From Bacillota bacterium (GTDB lineage Bacteria; Bacillota; Clostridia; Christensenellales; UBA1242), in NCBI GenBank assembly GCA_009780065.1, contig WRAS01000001.1:98521-162520 (forward strand): DNA of 64,000 nucleotides, written 5' to 3'. The position numbers were made by a program, and so were the translations under genes. Shown in pieces: positions 20,201 through 27,832 of this stretch. The first letter of the stretch is position 1. Every line of letters begins with the position of its first letter. The notes beneath the pieces were generated by a model, which was not told where the DNA came from, searched no databases, and saw nothing but the letters and a program-made list of their open reading frames with translations.

Positions 20201-22594
20201 CTGAACGGAAGATTGGAGGGTACTGCACTTGCGGGTTCTGCTACCGATCCTGCAACAATACGTGCCAGTTATGCGATGGGGGATTCTGGCAATCTTGATG
20301 CTTTTGGACATACACAACGTGGTGGAATTGTTTCTTTCCATGGAGTGGCAGGCTTTGTTTTCCGGAATGCAGGCGGGCTTGTAGAAGATTGTTACGTAAA
20401 CCTTATCATGCAATCCGAGTTGTCTAGTCGAGATGGTTTTGTTGCACAAAACATGGCTTTCAGTAACACAGGTGTATTGCAAGCCGAAGTAGGTACTGTT
20501 AGAAACAGTATTGCGAATAACCATGAACAGCCTGCTGGTGCACAACTTGCAACAGTATTCAGTAGATATATAACTATAATGCCAGGTAACGTGAATGTGT
20601 GGGGAAATCTGGAGAATAATCGATTCTTTATTAATGGTGGTACACACACTGCGGATGGTGCATCTGGTGCGCGTTACAATGGTATTACGACAATAACTAT
20701 GACACAGATGGCAACATTCGATAATTTTAGTCTAAGTCGAATGGATGAACAAGGCACACCAAACATTTGGCAGATGACAGACTTCGGACCAAAACTTGTA
20801 AGTACTGATCACATCGCAGTAAGTATCAGAATCCAAGAGCCATTTGACTTTTTTGGACGAAACCAGATTTCATACCTAGAGGGATTTGAATACGGTGCAA
20901 GCCGAAATAACCCAATCGTCATATGGAATGGTGCGCAATTTAATACATTGTTGTTCGAGAGTACGGGTGCGTATATGGCGGATATTGTGGGTGGTGATGT
21001 TGATTGGGAAATGTTTGTGTCTACAAATTATTTTCGTTTGATTAATAATATTTCGTTGGCGCAAGGTGATTTATCTGCTGAACTAGGTCATAGATTGCTA
21101 ACACACCAGATAATTCTTCGTGGTGGAGAACTGGATGGAAATGGATTGAACATACGAAATATTTCCATTAACGCGGCACCCCAGACTGGTCGTGGGTTAC
21201 AAAGTGTGGGGCTGTTTAGTCGTTTGGAATATGCAACAATCAAGAATGTCAATATGCACTTTGTTCGCGTTCCGATAGGCGGTATTGATATTCAAAACTC
21301 TACTATATATGCGCCGGCTGCGATATTTGCAGGCGGACTTGCGGGGATTTCTGTTAACAGTAATATCGTGGATGTGAATATAATCAATGCGGCACCTTCG
21401 CTAGATGCAGGACATACCTTTATACGTGGTGGACACATTGTAGGGGGGCTTGTAGGTGCGGTTGCAAATTTTGAACACAATGGAAACGCAGGTGAAACAT
21501 ACAAAATAGAAAATGTGTTTGTTAACGTCCCAACAATAACAGGTATCAGTAGCGGGAGTTTCGACAACGGTATTGGTTACACATACCTTAACTTTAACCA
21601 GCAAAGGGTTGCGGGTGGCTTGATTGGGGTGATAACACATGATGTACGAAATACCACACGTGGGGTAAACAGAAATGCTGCGTTTAGTCATCTGTTTATG
21701 CGCGATATTAATGGCGATTATCTTGTACCTGCCCAAGTAAGACCACTTGCCAATGCAACACATTTTAATGTGAACAGAGTGGGTAATATCCAACCTGGTA
21801 TAGGTGTATTCACGACCAATAATGTGACGGGGGATGTCGCAGGTGGATTGTTTGGTATTGTTGAAGAAGAGATCCGTATTAACCGTGCTAATAATATGTT
21901 CGCGGCAACTAACTTAAGTGCTCGGTACTATGCTGGTGGTATTGTTGGTATCAACCTTGGATACGTCACAACTTCTCAGGTTGGTAATACATTAAACATT
22001 TTGTCAAGAGTTTCAACTGCGGTACCATTATCCGAAAGATATGTTTTCTATGGTGAAGGAAGTATTAACACAAGAAACATTCGCGGTATGATTGCAGGCG
22101 GTATCACAGGTTTCAACAGCGGAGAAATACAAAATGCAACGGTAAATTCGGCCATTGTGAACCCTAACCTTATGGCGGTTGGTGGGATTGCAGGCGAAAA
22201 CGTTGGCGGAACAATAAACAACAGCACGGTAAATGGTCGCGTTTGGGGTGGGTTGAATGTAGGTGGTCTTGTTGGAATAAACAGTAACGGTGGGAATCTT
22301 TCAAATAATACAATTTCGCATGTTGCAATTCACGGTCAAGCCAGTGGCATAATGGCAAACGTTTCTATTGCATATGCGTTGAACAACAATACACAGGTGA
22401 ATACAATTTTCACATCAAGTTTGGAAAGAATGACTGCGTTTGGTATTAATTTCCCATGGACACGCGCACCATTTACGGGAACAATAGTTGGTGCCATATT
22501 CGAAGGAAACCCTAATGTACCTCCAATTACTTTTACGGGGACAACAAGATTCTTTGGTTATGCATATTGGGGTGGGGGACCGGTTTGGATATAA
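11261..22594 (+). CDS. Giant surface protein (3777 aa), N-terminal TM/signal, Ig-like and GLUG-type beta-helix regions
   Basis: Single 11.3-kb ORF, TTG start preceded by AAAAAGG. Repeated GGLVGxNxGxIxNS-type motifs (GNTGGLVGRNIGILQNSYSTSAMYGRGAIGGLVGWNDG; MAVGGIAGENVGGTINNSTVNGRVWGGLNVGGLVGINS). Confidence 0.9.
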   Translation: MSLRNKIIFGALIAVVLIAVLGFVLSGGGPVYAGLNVAASRTQVTITKHINDFGVIQTGTNIESVNIQVTGAPSEIGPDVHVFSLNESVASVHARPRAAGSNITTIDIIGNSSGQATIRVLTVGGGRTLDISVRVEVPARSLSVRDGVQFGVTRPLFGGDDAVLPFSQGDFNFFATPDGNPSFATTINTLEFSIIGNARGTYIQGNSLVVPALIAPDPGPVTIRATLTQANNPIDLDFTVFIFNPFLHLQVQEVRPTLQAPTYTPIASLVKNDINIGSDWVDYDILTSNWDPHDVPFGNGQVRFGFRFNNSNPHVAHINFQGEDSFRINANGIGSSDVELILFPIVTMPEGEFIFDRIQDARVHGRLPIGVEVRNVFTNDILRLSLGGNVIDNPNDSEIFAFYSADTVNLVRNPFNIVLSDPLVVNNTLHHSNNDHIKFEIHNRPAAIPSWIFAWDIFHITHTRHPLNLNHVVMRQNEFENGVPYWSNFTISINPRIALAHAGALINADDMFIRVRTVHECAGGLPLAYLDIDLVNVRAVHEITLSHANGDELDTLYPVVGGGTGAFEFFVGTDVNEISSDFVSFSHAEYFQVNQITMTPPYNILTGLRRIQYNIVVLSVHHSNASIIGQTFPITITYISGHSQTFYIEVLRQLTSLRVDVRNLSNGHVYFEPDPGADETTRMRDRTQDGIVNRIVTSFVRIDGTYSLDLTPTPTHASVWAEISHIGASLGNISIDPENFTFTPHTEGTFQLSIELFALNPEVLSGVINTVFNLTIVVVNPIIDASLDSNFITLFSFDTLSEMSGVPNNYVDSLHNLNINLTFARNLTGGNLPLAAPHISGSVLGDWVSITSLNPGNTSWEILGLRARGSQIEIEFSIHQTIVHNAETRVIGFTFDRPLVFVVNVVDAVTVQSIALADHGSYINLVMEGTNNTFPIRTSVQPANAHNPRLRFAFEVNGSVWDSSGNLITSVFNNSSEPIAQVNQYTGLITAFESNFIDDIEVVLVIFAVDSVRTSSLFTDYIFHTYLRRSVFIYDHRDPADGVFMISNLEQFLRHVMGHNNPSQSGQPINFGPGTGVLDFFDFRANGRDLSQGLRGHFRLTNDIDFGGVLLEPIPHFIGQFVGTSNIAVAGGGFERARYSLVNLNLHANQTSQLSRNTITNNFGLFAQIGDWNGSGTINVNRGLVDGVSFINVRYLHSLNRGIGSGISSNMGVVAAVNRGTIRDVNVHVEVGHYILNFGETLNMGAIVGLNQGQILETMSLNASGLLMVNHAGGTEGLNMGGLVGLNDVQGTIRGLNAADVLGENIVINSQVSLVYSAIVDIPGSTDRNVGGIAGRNQGTIDQVSSENFMYNQTRGNTGGLVGRNIGILQNSYSTSAMYGRGAIGGLVGWNDGTVRNSYFDFYFNQGVFENMHDVLRNRLSQIQRDQINWTGDGFYAALIVGAGASVPAGVGGFGVVPAVVGGIIGVNSGNVFNSFASSIFDNDTNFVFDTLPYRGDIYIISAQDVIVGGAIGRQLNTGGSNSNIHGVFSNMTIVYERPTQGVAAAGLMAGVFGGLIGELNAGIGSGVEIRASFAYNHFQVNNNRAGTLNITMGGLVGRNVSSTASNIDFVLCYAVLENDQLDTNGLINMTGMINPTTLAQAIGNGNMAGINHNSTRFGSANALFGGMMGLQLNTWTAVVGGSTVNANNYFINFSNINVIGMTHLLGNEAAFIDQMGGFRFPFIRTSFVSTNALFERPMFIAKPYEVELHLRTFEEYRETFRRTSNNRGGFNYVIGADNPPSDMPTAALFFTDAPFIPGNTNTANRYYLDDIFETEVSPAIASRRLRIEFVNNDGIAELGMSLQSGRPQYFIQLRRTGTFELHKISTRHAVEDPSITPIPTGKIRFNVVPGVTAQTVTHPAYSIIARQEMLFPMLQSGSTLVPVRNPNNFAHNFAMRKGTHFFLHGAVDSNAWGISARYMHATSGGWVNYDNGTMLEHFNTAMPTGVTFEFVPYIVVDGIRFYAEALRISLHVEIYEGAIELDIWQSETGSDATSQSIYSGRFITDARAPSDFTPAQWSTMNANEVARRNMLLRYLNFSFSHEGASQSLFLNDPTLPVALRYVDSNFNNQSTVRVSGQGRSFSLLFTLFVEELEQYGFIVGQGIYTYIEYRFHITMAIVVDESVFTDIGLNTSLQSAIPNGLLGSLNATERRINERHVLMYTSADVEIMPTVLQSVTLQHFAETDRVAIDGGAGHAVSLAPGQLQSNNILTNRIGDTFIGGMFKIYANPMFANIDSFLMWSSTFDMYLDTIVIGYDQQDEPIYKSVYMPWWVGLRQMVYCERTGNFVFLPQQAPNVEINVEGDNVNAQQMFQVSRLTMDGTYAWDGVYYIQTVLNRDLSQAHQYFGPMFDDMQLPQGISFGIGSRFESLGRTIDRSVQLFAQDRPGLYFNYDRPHTTSSLQAVGTTHAFTMQPIGPVGIEWGDIGKITVDRAPGPGTASVNHIGGQTYALTISPDFPIGADIVVIFEYTLERNGQSVTQFARMTITTVLFRVNGFELAATRGNTVRLQHGNRQDMQLGVIASRYNGFTGNDELMGRIDAAISTFETQINEYHGPEDRSEMLIWRGFGSGVGHHLNTGVRSADHDYYVNGVPSGELNFFLGRGSNLGGTKFISRSGTETRTTRLTVTMYYEFHVGGLVNAVSLAERHVTSTFNIQTVAGTAANNPEAITQPSQLIWLQDRPNDHFILMNDIVLNDHVPIVFNAQTFDGNNNRIFLNSFNISHDGGTTNIGLFSTITANRVIKNLNIVLPDRHSLTVNLSGHSTSGTVNVGVLAGTNHGIVTNVAILSPGQFVGGRVVDAGGRDVPIANFDRSAFNTNLPREGSPSELAVILGVAAGTGQQLTVNVGGLVGTNARGTATGSGATRGVISNSRVLINIYVGSEDREQVAPNIFRARVGGFVGVNQSHIVSSFFRDGIIRNHSMPRELPLPAQVGISMTGGFVALNGRLEGTALAGSATDPATIRASYAMGDSGNLDAFGHTQRGGIVSFHGVAGFVFRNAGGLVEDCYVNLIMQSELSSRDGFVAQNMAFSNTGVLQAEVGTVRNSIANNHEQPAGAQLATVFSRYITIMPGNVNVWGNLENNRFFINGGTHTADGASGARYNGITTITMTQMATFDNFSLSRMDEQGTPNIWQMTDFGPKLVSTDHIAVSIRIQEPFDFFGRNQISYLEGFEYGASRNNPIVIWNGAQFNTLLFESTGAYMADIVGGDVDWEMFVSTNYFRLINNISLAQGDLSAELGHRLLTHQIILRGGELDGNGLNIRNISINAAPQTGRGLQSVGLFSRLEYATIKNVNMHFVRVPIGGIDIQNSTIYAPAAIFAGGLAGISVNSNIVDVNIINAAPSLDAGHTFIRGGHIVGGLVGAVANFEHNGNAGETYKIENVFVNVPTITGISSGSFDNGIGYTYLNFNQQRVAGGLIGVITHDVRNTTRGVNRNAAFSHLFMRDINGDYLVPAQVRPLANATHFNVNRVGNIQPGIGVFTTNNVTGDVAGGLFGIVEEEIRINRANNMFAATNLSARYYAGGIVGINLGYVTTSQVGNTLNILSRVSTAVPLSERYVFYGEGSINTRNIRGMIAGGITGFNSGEIQNATVNSAIVNPNLMAVGGIAGENVGGTINNSTVNGRVWGGLNVGGLVGINSNGGNLSNNTISHVAIHGQASGIMANVSIAYALNNNTQVNTIFTSSLERMTAFGINFPWTRAPFTGTIVGAIFEGNPNVPPITFTGTTRFFGYAYWGGGPVWI

Positions 22595-22651
22595 TTTGTC
22601 TGGTCATAAATCAGATGATATGAATTGTTTAATATGTGATAAAATGTAATT

Positions 22652-24934
22652 GTGAAAATCCAGGACGAGATTCAAGACATAGTATACCGAAACGAGGACA
22701 ATGGGTATTCGGTATTGCGGCTGAAAGATTCTAATACTACGGCGGTTGGGGTTTTTGCCTTTGTTTCGGTAGGGCAGGAATATGTCTTTTACGGTGAATA
22801 TATCGAAAATGCGAAATATGGGCGGCAATTTAAAATACAAAGTTATGAACTTGTCCCACCCAACTCACCATCAAAAATCAGACAATTTATAGGCAGTGGT
22901 CTTATCGAGGGGATTGGCCCAGTCACCGCAGACAGGATAGTCAAAAGTTTCGGCAAGGATACCTTAAAGATTATGGAATCTGCGTCAGAAGAACTGGTTG
23001 CAATTCGTGGTATTAGCCTTAGAAAAGCCAAAATAATAGGTGAAAAATATGCCGAGATAAAACAAATGCAAGCCGCAGTTATGTTTTTGCAAAGGTTTGA
23101 AATCTCGATAAATATGGCGATGCGAATATTTCGGCACTATGGCGAAAACACAATTAAAATTGTCCAAGAAAATCCATACAAATTAATTGAATCCATTGAC
23201 GGCGTTGGCTTTTTAACTGCGGACAAGATGGCAAAGGATCTTGGGCATGAATATTCGGGAACCTTTCGTGTTCGTGCAGGTGTTGTCTACACATTGAAGC
23301 AATCCAGTGAGCAAGACGGGAACACATATCTCCCATATGACGAGTTATTCCTTAAAACATGTCGCTTGTTAAAGATCAAGTTCGAAGACCTAAAGCCAGT
23401 TTTTGATGGCGTGTTATATGAACTATGCTTGGATAAATATCTAACCCAAGTAAATAAAGAGAGTAAAGATGTTAATGACAATGAAAATAATGCTGCTCGT
23501 GGCTATATGCTTACGAAATTTTTTATTGCCGAAAAGTCAATTGCAACTAACTTAAGTAAACTGGCTTTGAATAGTGGTGATGAAATTAAGGGGGATGCGG
23601 ATGCGCTGTCTGCCCTTATAGCCCATTACGAGAAAATCAACAAAATAAAACTCCATCAGACTCAGATCGAGGCGGTTAAATTGGCACTGACGTCGGGTGT
23701 ATGTGTGATAACTGGCGGCCCGGGTACGGGAAAAACCACGATTGTTCGGGCAATTTTGTATTTGAACCAGGCAAGTAACTTGACAACAAGTTTATTAGCA
23801 CCAACGGGCAGAGCAGCCAAGCGGCTGGAAGAGACCACAGGGCGAGAAGCCTCCACAATTCATCGTGCCTTGGATATAGATTATAAAAACAGCCCAAAGC
23901 AATTTGGTTATGAAGAAGGCGAGGGTATTGATAGCGACGTAGTGATAGTAGACGAGTTTTCGATGTGTGATACAGTTTTAACTAGCCAGTTGTTGAAGAA
24001 AATTTCGTCCCAGACACGCCTTATAATAGTGGGTGATGTGGATCAATTGCCAAGTGTAGGTGCGGGTGTGGTGTTGACAGACATTATTAATTCAGGCACG
24101 GTACCAGTTGTTCGATTAACCGAGATATATCGTCAAGATGAGGCCAGTCAAATCGTGATTTCGGCGCACAAGATTAATAATGGCGAGATGCCGGATTTAA
24201 CCAATAAGAGTAGTGACTTTTTCTTTGAAAGTTGTGACAGTGTTGCCAAGATACGGGATGCGGTTGTGTCGCTTTCTACCACGCGAATTCCGAATTATCT
24301 AAAGATTCCTCATTCCAAGATTCAGGTGCTTTGCCCAATGAAAGTGGGTGAAGCGGGAATGAATAATTTGAATATCGTGTTGCAAGAATCTCTGAACCCA
24401 TCCTCGCGTGAAAAAAGCGAATACGAATATGGTCAAACTACATTTCGTATTGGGGACAGGGTTATGCAAACAATGAATAATTATAACCAAGAATGGTCGC
24501 GCGAAAAGGATGGAATACGCGAAATGGGCGAGGGTGTGTATAACGGCGACATCGGTGTAATTGCATTTATCAACCGCCAAAATGGCGAGGTTGTGGTGGA
24601 GTTGGAGGATGGCCGTGTCACGACATATACTCGTAGTGACCTTGTTAACGTTGTGCTGTCATACGCGATTACTGTACATAAGAGTCAAGGATGTGAATTT
24701 GATGTCGTAATAATCCCAGTCACCAGTGGGGCGTACATGATACTAACGCGTAACCTTTTGTATACCGCAGTTACGCGTGCAAAAAAGATGGTTATCTTGG
24801 TTGGAGATGTTACTAATATTGAAAAAATGGTGAACAATACATACACAAAAAAACGTCACACAATGTTACGGGAGTTTCTTGTGGAAGCCAAGAGGAAAGT
24901 CGAACAAATCTTCGACACAGATGATGCGGTATAA
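22652..24934 (+). CDS. recD2: RecD2-type ATP-dependent DNA helicase
   Basis: HhH N-region (GSGLIEGIGPVTADRIV), Walker A GGPGTGKTT, VDEFSMCD, C-terminal TVHKSQGCEFDVVIIP...RNLLYTAVTRAKK. Confidence 0.92.
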   Translation: MKIQDEIQDIVYRNEDNGYSVLRLKDSNTTAVGVFAFVSVGQEYVFYGEYIENAKYGRQFKIQSYELVPPNSPSKIRQFIGSGLIEGIGPVTADRIVKSFGKDTLKIMESASEELVAIRGISLRKAKIIGEKYAEIKQMQAAVMFLQRFEISINMAMRIFRHYGENTIKIVQENPYKLIESIDGVGFLTADKMAKDLGHEYSGTFRVRAGVVYTLKQSSEQDGNTYLPYDELFLKTCRLLKIKFEDLKPVFDGVLYELCLDKYLTQVNKESKDVNDNENNAARGYMLTKFFIAEKSIATNLSKLALNSGDEIKGDADALSALIAHYEKINKIKLHQTQIEAVKLALTSGVCVITGGPGTGKTTIVRAILYLNQASNLTTSLLAPTGRAAKRLEETTGREASTIHRALDIDYKNSPKQFGYEEGEGIDSDVVIVDEFSMCDTVLTSQLLKKISSQTRLIIVGDVDQLPSVGAGVVLTDIINSGTVPVVRLTEIYRQDEASQIVISAHKINNGEMPDLTNKSSDFFFESCDSVAKIRDAVVSLSTTRIPNYLKIPHSKIQVLCPMKVGEAGMNNLNIVLQESLNPSSREKSEYEYGQTTFRIGDRVMQTMNNYNQEWSREKDGIREMGEGVYNGDIGVIAFINRQNGEVVVELEDGRVTTYTRSDLVNVVLSYAITVHKSQGCEFDVVIIPVTSGAYMILTRNLLYTAVTRAKKMVILVGDVTNIEKMVNNTYTKKRHTMLREFLVEAKRKVEQIFDTDDAV

Positions 24935-25009
24935 TGTGATACATATATACAATATATAGTATTCTATGTGTGAAATAGAGTTTGATAATTTTTAATCATA
25001 TTTAATGCC

Positions 25010-26044
25010 ATGGCAAAAAAAAAAAAATTTTCAACACACATGGAAAAAGAAATACATGAGATACCAGATGTGGTACTGAGGATAATTCAAAATTATGCTC
25101 CGGTTTTTTGTGAAAGAATATTACCGGATGTAAATGAACTTGCAAAACTTTTTTATGAATGTGATACTGTGCATATTGCTGCGTGTGGAACCGCATATCA
25201 TGCGGGATTGGTTATTGGCAAATTAATGGAAGAACATTGTAAAATTCGAACCAAGGTATACATCGCAAGTGAATTTAATCCACTGGTTAAATCAAACGAT
25301 ATAGCAATCGTTGTAAGTCAAAGTGGCGAAACCGCGGATACTGTTTCCGCGATGAAGCGGATGAAGGAATATAACATTCCAATTGTTGCACTTTGTAATG
25401 TGGAGAACAGCACAATTGCAAAAACGGCGGACTGGGTAATTCCAACGCGGGCAGGACAAGAAGTCTCGGTTGCAAGTACCAAGGCATTCATTGCGCAAGT
25501 TCTATGTGGTGTAATCTTGGTGAATAATATCTTCTATTCAAAATATGGAAGGTTACTGTATACAAAATCTGAACTGCTGAACATACCGCTTCAAGCCACA
25601 AAGTTGCTAAGCCGCAAGCGTGAAATCAAACAATTGGCAAAATTACATCGAAAGACGCAACGCATCTTTTTTCTTGGGTCTGGTATGGATGCATTTTTGG
25701 CATATGAGTCCGCATTAAAGGTAAAAGAAATTACCTATAACCATTGCGAAGGTTACGCGGCCTTGGAATTCAGACACGGAACCATGGCGTTGGTGGACGA
25801 TAAAACATTGTGTGTGGGAATAAATACCTCACAAGAGAAAAATGACAAATTAAACAATTTGATGAACGATGTCAAATCACGCGGAAGTAAAATTTGGAAC
25901 ATCGATTTATTCGAAAGCGGAAACAATCTTTCGTTTGTGGTGGGTGCGATCCCAAGTTTCTTTTTTGCACTTTACCTGTCAAAAGAAAAGGGTAATAACA
26001 CCGACAAACCGCGAAATCTAACCAAAGCGGTTACGATAGAGTAG
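25010..26044 (+). CDS. GlmS-like SIS isomerase domain protein lacking the GATase domain
   Basis: THMEKEIHEIP (GlmS linker HyMxKEIxEQP), VSQSGETADT, GQEVSVASTKAF, ALEFRHGTMALVDD, C-term PRNLTKAVTIE. No glutaminase domain in frame upstream. Confidence 0.85.
   Translation: MAKKKKFSTHMEKEIHEIPDVVLRIIQNYAPVFCERILPDVNELAKLFYECDTVHIAACGTAYHAGLVIGKLMEEHCKIRTKVYIASEFNPLVKSNDIAIVVSQSGETADTVSAMKRMKEYNIPIVALCNVENSTIAKTADWVIPTRAGQEVSVASTKAFIAQVLCGVILVNNIFYSKYGRLLYTKSELLNIPLQATKLLSRKREIKQLAKLHRKTQRIFFLGSGMDAFLAYESALKVKEITYNHCEGYAALEFRHGTMALVDDKTLCVGINTSQEKNDKLNNLMNDVKSRGSKIWNIDLFESGNNLSFVVGAIPSFFFALYLSKEKGNNTDKPRNLTKAVTIE
25015..25027 (+). repeat. Homopolymer A13 at codons 2-6
   Basis: atggc-AAAAAAAAAAAAA-ttttc. 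Confidence 0.95.
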
Positions 26045-26054
26045 AGTAATCATT

Positions 26055-26612
26055 TCAATTTTTCTCTAATTTCTGTTGCATCCAACTTTCAAGGCTGAAA
26101 ATATATCCGACTTCCTCACATATCTGTCCTTTAATTTCACGTGTCCTTGTGTCAAAAAGATTGCCACCTATTTTCTCGTAAAAGTTTCGCCCAATTTTGT
26201 TTTCCGTTAACGTCCACACAACCATCCTATTAATTCCACGTTCCAGAAATTTATGTGAAACAAAGTCAAACATCGCTTTGCCAATTCCACTACGCTGCAA
26301 ATTTGGCTCCACATAAAATGCAACTATCTCACCATAGTTCTTTTCATTATTTGGCAAACTTGTTTCTTTCGCCATATCGAAAAGACAAAATCCTCTGACA
26401 GCTCCATCTATTTCTGCGACACACATAAGGTCACCTGTTTTTCGTTCGTTGTATTCGGTAACCCGCCGTTGTGTTTCGGTTTCATAATCAAAACTATCAA
26501 GTATGTCTTGGTCAATAATTCCAACAAAAGCCTGTCGCCATGCATCAATTCTTATGCGTGACACCGCTTGCATATCGGCAATATTGCACATGCGAACAAT
26601 TATATTTTTCAT
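26055..26612 (-). CDS. GNAT family N-acetyltransferase
   Basis: IVRMCNIADMQAVSRIRIDAW...VEPNLQRSGIGKAMFDFV...NxIGRNFYEKIGG. Confidence 0.88.
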   Translation of the reverse strand: MKNIIVRMCNIADMQAVSRIRIDAWRQAFVGIIDQDILDSFDYETETQRRVTEYNERKTGDLMCVAEIDGAVRGFCLFDMAKETSLPNNEKNYGEIVAFYVEPNLQRSGIGKAMFDFVSHKFLERGINRMVVWTLTENKIGRNFYEKIGGNLFDTRTREIKGQICEEVGYIFSLESWMQQKLEKN

Positions 26613-26636
26613 ATTAATACTTTAACACAAAATGGT

Positions 26637-26665
26637 TTGACTTGAAAACATCATGTTGATAATTT
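26637..26665 (+). promoter_or_regulatory. Predicted promoter of the PduL-like gene, leaderless
   Basis: TTGACT-N17-TAATTT-N6-ATG. Confidence 0.5.
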
Positions 26666-26671
26666 AGATAC

Positions 26672-27238
26672 ATGAAAATATTATGTGAAATATCGGTTCG
26701 GCATGTCCATATATCAAAGGAACATGTCGAGATTTTGTTTGGCAAAGGGCACCAGTTAAAGTTCGTTCGTGAACTGTCACAACCGGGGCAATTTCTTGCT
26801 TCGGAACGTGTGGAATTGGTCACCGCCAAGTCCACCATAAAAAATGTTGCGGTCTTGGGGCCGGAGCGAACCCAAACCCAGGTCGAAATTTCCCGTACGG
26901 ATTGTTTTGCACTTGGACTAAAAAATGTGCCAGTTCGTCAGAGCGGAAACCTAGTGGATAGCCCCGCCATCATATTAAGAACAGAAAAGGGTGAAGTAAA
27001 AATAGACAGCGGAGTAATTGTGGCACAGCGCCATATCCACATGGACACCAAAACCGCAAAAGACAATGGATTCAAGGATGGACAGATTATCAGTGTTAAA
27101 TTTGGCGGCTCGCGCGGTGGGACATTGAATAACACGGTTGTACGTGTACATGATAATTTTGCCCCCGCGGTACACATTGACAGTGACGAGGGAAATGCCC
27201 TAGGGTTTTGTTCGGGCGAGGTTGAGATACTGGCGTAA
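26672..27238 (+). CDS. pduL: PduL-type phosphate acyltransferase
   Basis: SVRHVHISKEH...VPVRQSGNL...VIVAQRHIHM: conserved paired HxH motifs. Confidence 0.85.
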   Translation: MKILCEISVRHVHISKEHVEILFGKGHQLKFVRELSQPGQFLASERVELVTAKSTIKNVAVLGPERTQTQVEISRTDCFALGLKNVPVRQSGNLVDSPAIILRTEKGEVKIDSGVIVAQRHIHMDTKTAKDNGFKDGQIISVKFGGSRGGTLNNTVVRVHDNFAPAVHIDSDEGNALGFCSGEVEILA

Positions 27239-27248
27239 ACAAAACGTA

Positions 27249-27563
27249 TTAGAGTTCTCTTTGTAGTGTAGAAGTTTTTTGCAATGCAATTGAAATGATT
27301 CTCAACATTTCATTTTGCATGTTCAGAGTTTCTAAATGGTTGGCTTTTGTTTCTTGTTGTTCAATTTCTTTTGCCAGACGCTCGTATTCTCGTTTAAGAT
27401 GTGCGGGCAATTTTGTCAATAATGATGGCAACCTTGCAAACAATACATTCGTTTCAGTATAGACCTTGGCAACAAGCTGGGAAACACTTACATTATCAAA
27501 CCATTCTGGGTTTTCCAGGCATTGCTCAATTTGACTAATTAACCCCTTTATACTTTTGTCCAT
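27249..27563 (-). CDS. Small helical hypothetical protein, third gene of the Cys-rich operon
   Basis: SD aaagga before the ATG. Same strand, 15 bp after the XRE gene; charged coiled-coil-like sequence. Confidence 0.65.
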   Translation of the reverse strand: MDKSIKGLISQIEQCLENPEWFDNVSVSQLVAKVYTETNVLFARLPSLLTKLPAHLKREYERLAKEIEQQETKANHLETLNMQNEMLRIISIALQKTSTLQREL

Positions 27564-27578
27564 GTAATCCTTTATATG

Positions 27579-27812
27579 TCAAATTTTACTACAACAATCG
27601 CAACATCCACAAGTACATGTGCACGGATCTTTGCCAAGGAAATAACATATATCGCGGGTGCCAAATATTTCACCAATCTTCGCCAACATGAAAATATCGG
27701 GGAGGCTGTCACCCCGTTCCCATTTGCCGACACATTGTTGTGTAACGTTCAACATCTCGGCAAATTGCGATTGTGAAAGCCCCTTGTCTTTTCGCCCTTT
27801 CGCGATACGCAT
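27579..27812 (-). CDS. XRE-family HTH regulator with cysteine-rich C-terminal tail
   Basis: GRKDKGLSQSQFAEMLNVTQQCVGKWERGDSLPDIFMLAKIGEIF then DPCTCTCGCCDCCSKI. Listed start 27932 runs out of frame through another gene; ATG 27812 or upstream ATT 27827 is likelier. Confidence 0.85.
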   Translation of the reverse strand: MRIAKGRKDKGLSQSQFAEMLNVTQQCVGKWERGDSLPDIFMLAKIGEIFGTRDICYFLGKDPCTCTCGCCDCCSKI

Positions 27813-27832
27813 CCCAATGATTTCAATATTTA

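Noticed and set aside
20135-20647. 170-aa minus-strand ORF
   Set aside because: Antisense shadow within the 3777-aa gene.
11261-22594. CRISPR-like or tandem DNA repeats in the giant gene
   Set aside because: Repetition is at the protein-motif level (GLUG-type) with no regular DNA-level repeat/spacer spacing.
26672-27238. Bacterial microcompartment locus suggested by pduL
   Set aside because: No shell protein or other compartment genes nearby; PduL-type enzymes also occur as ordinary phosphotransacetylases.
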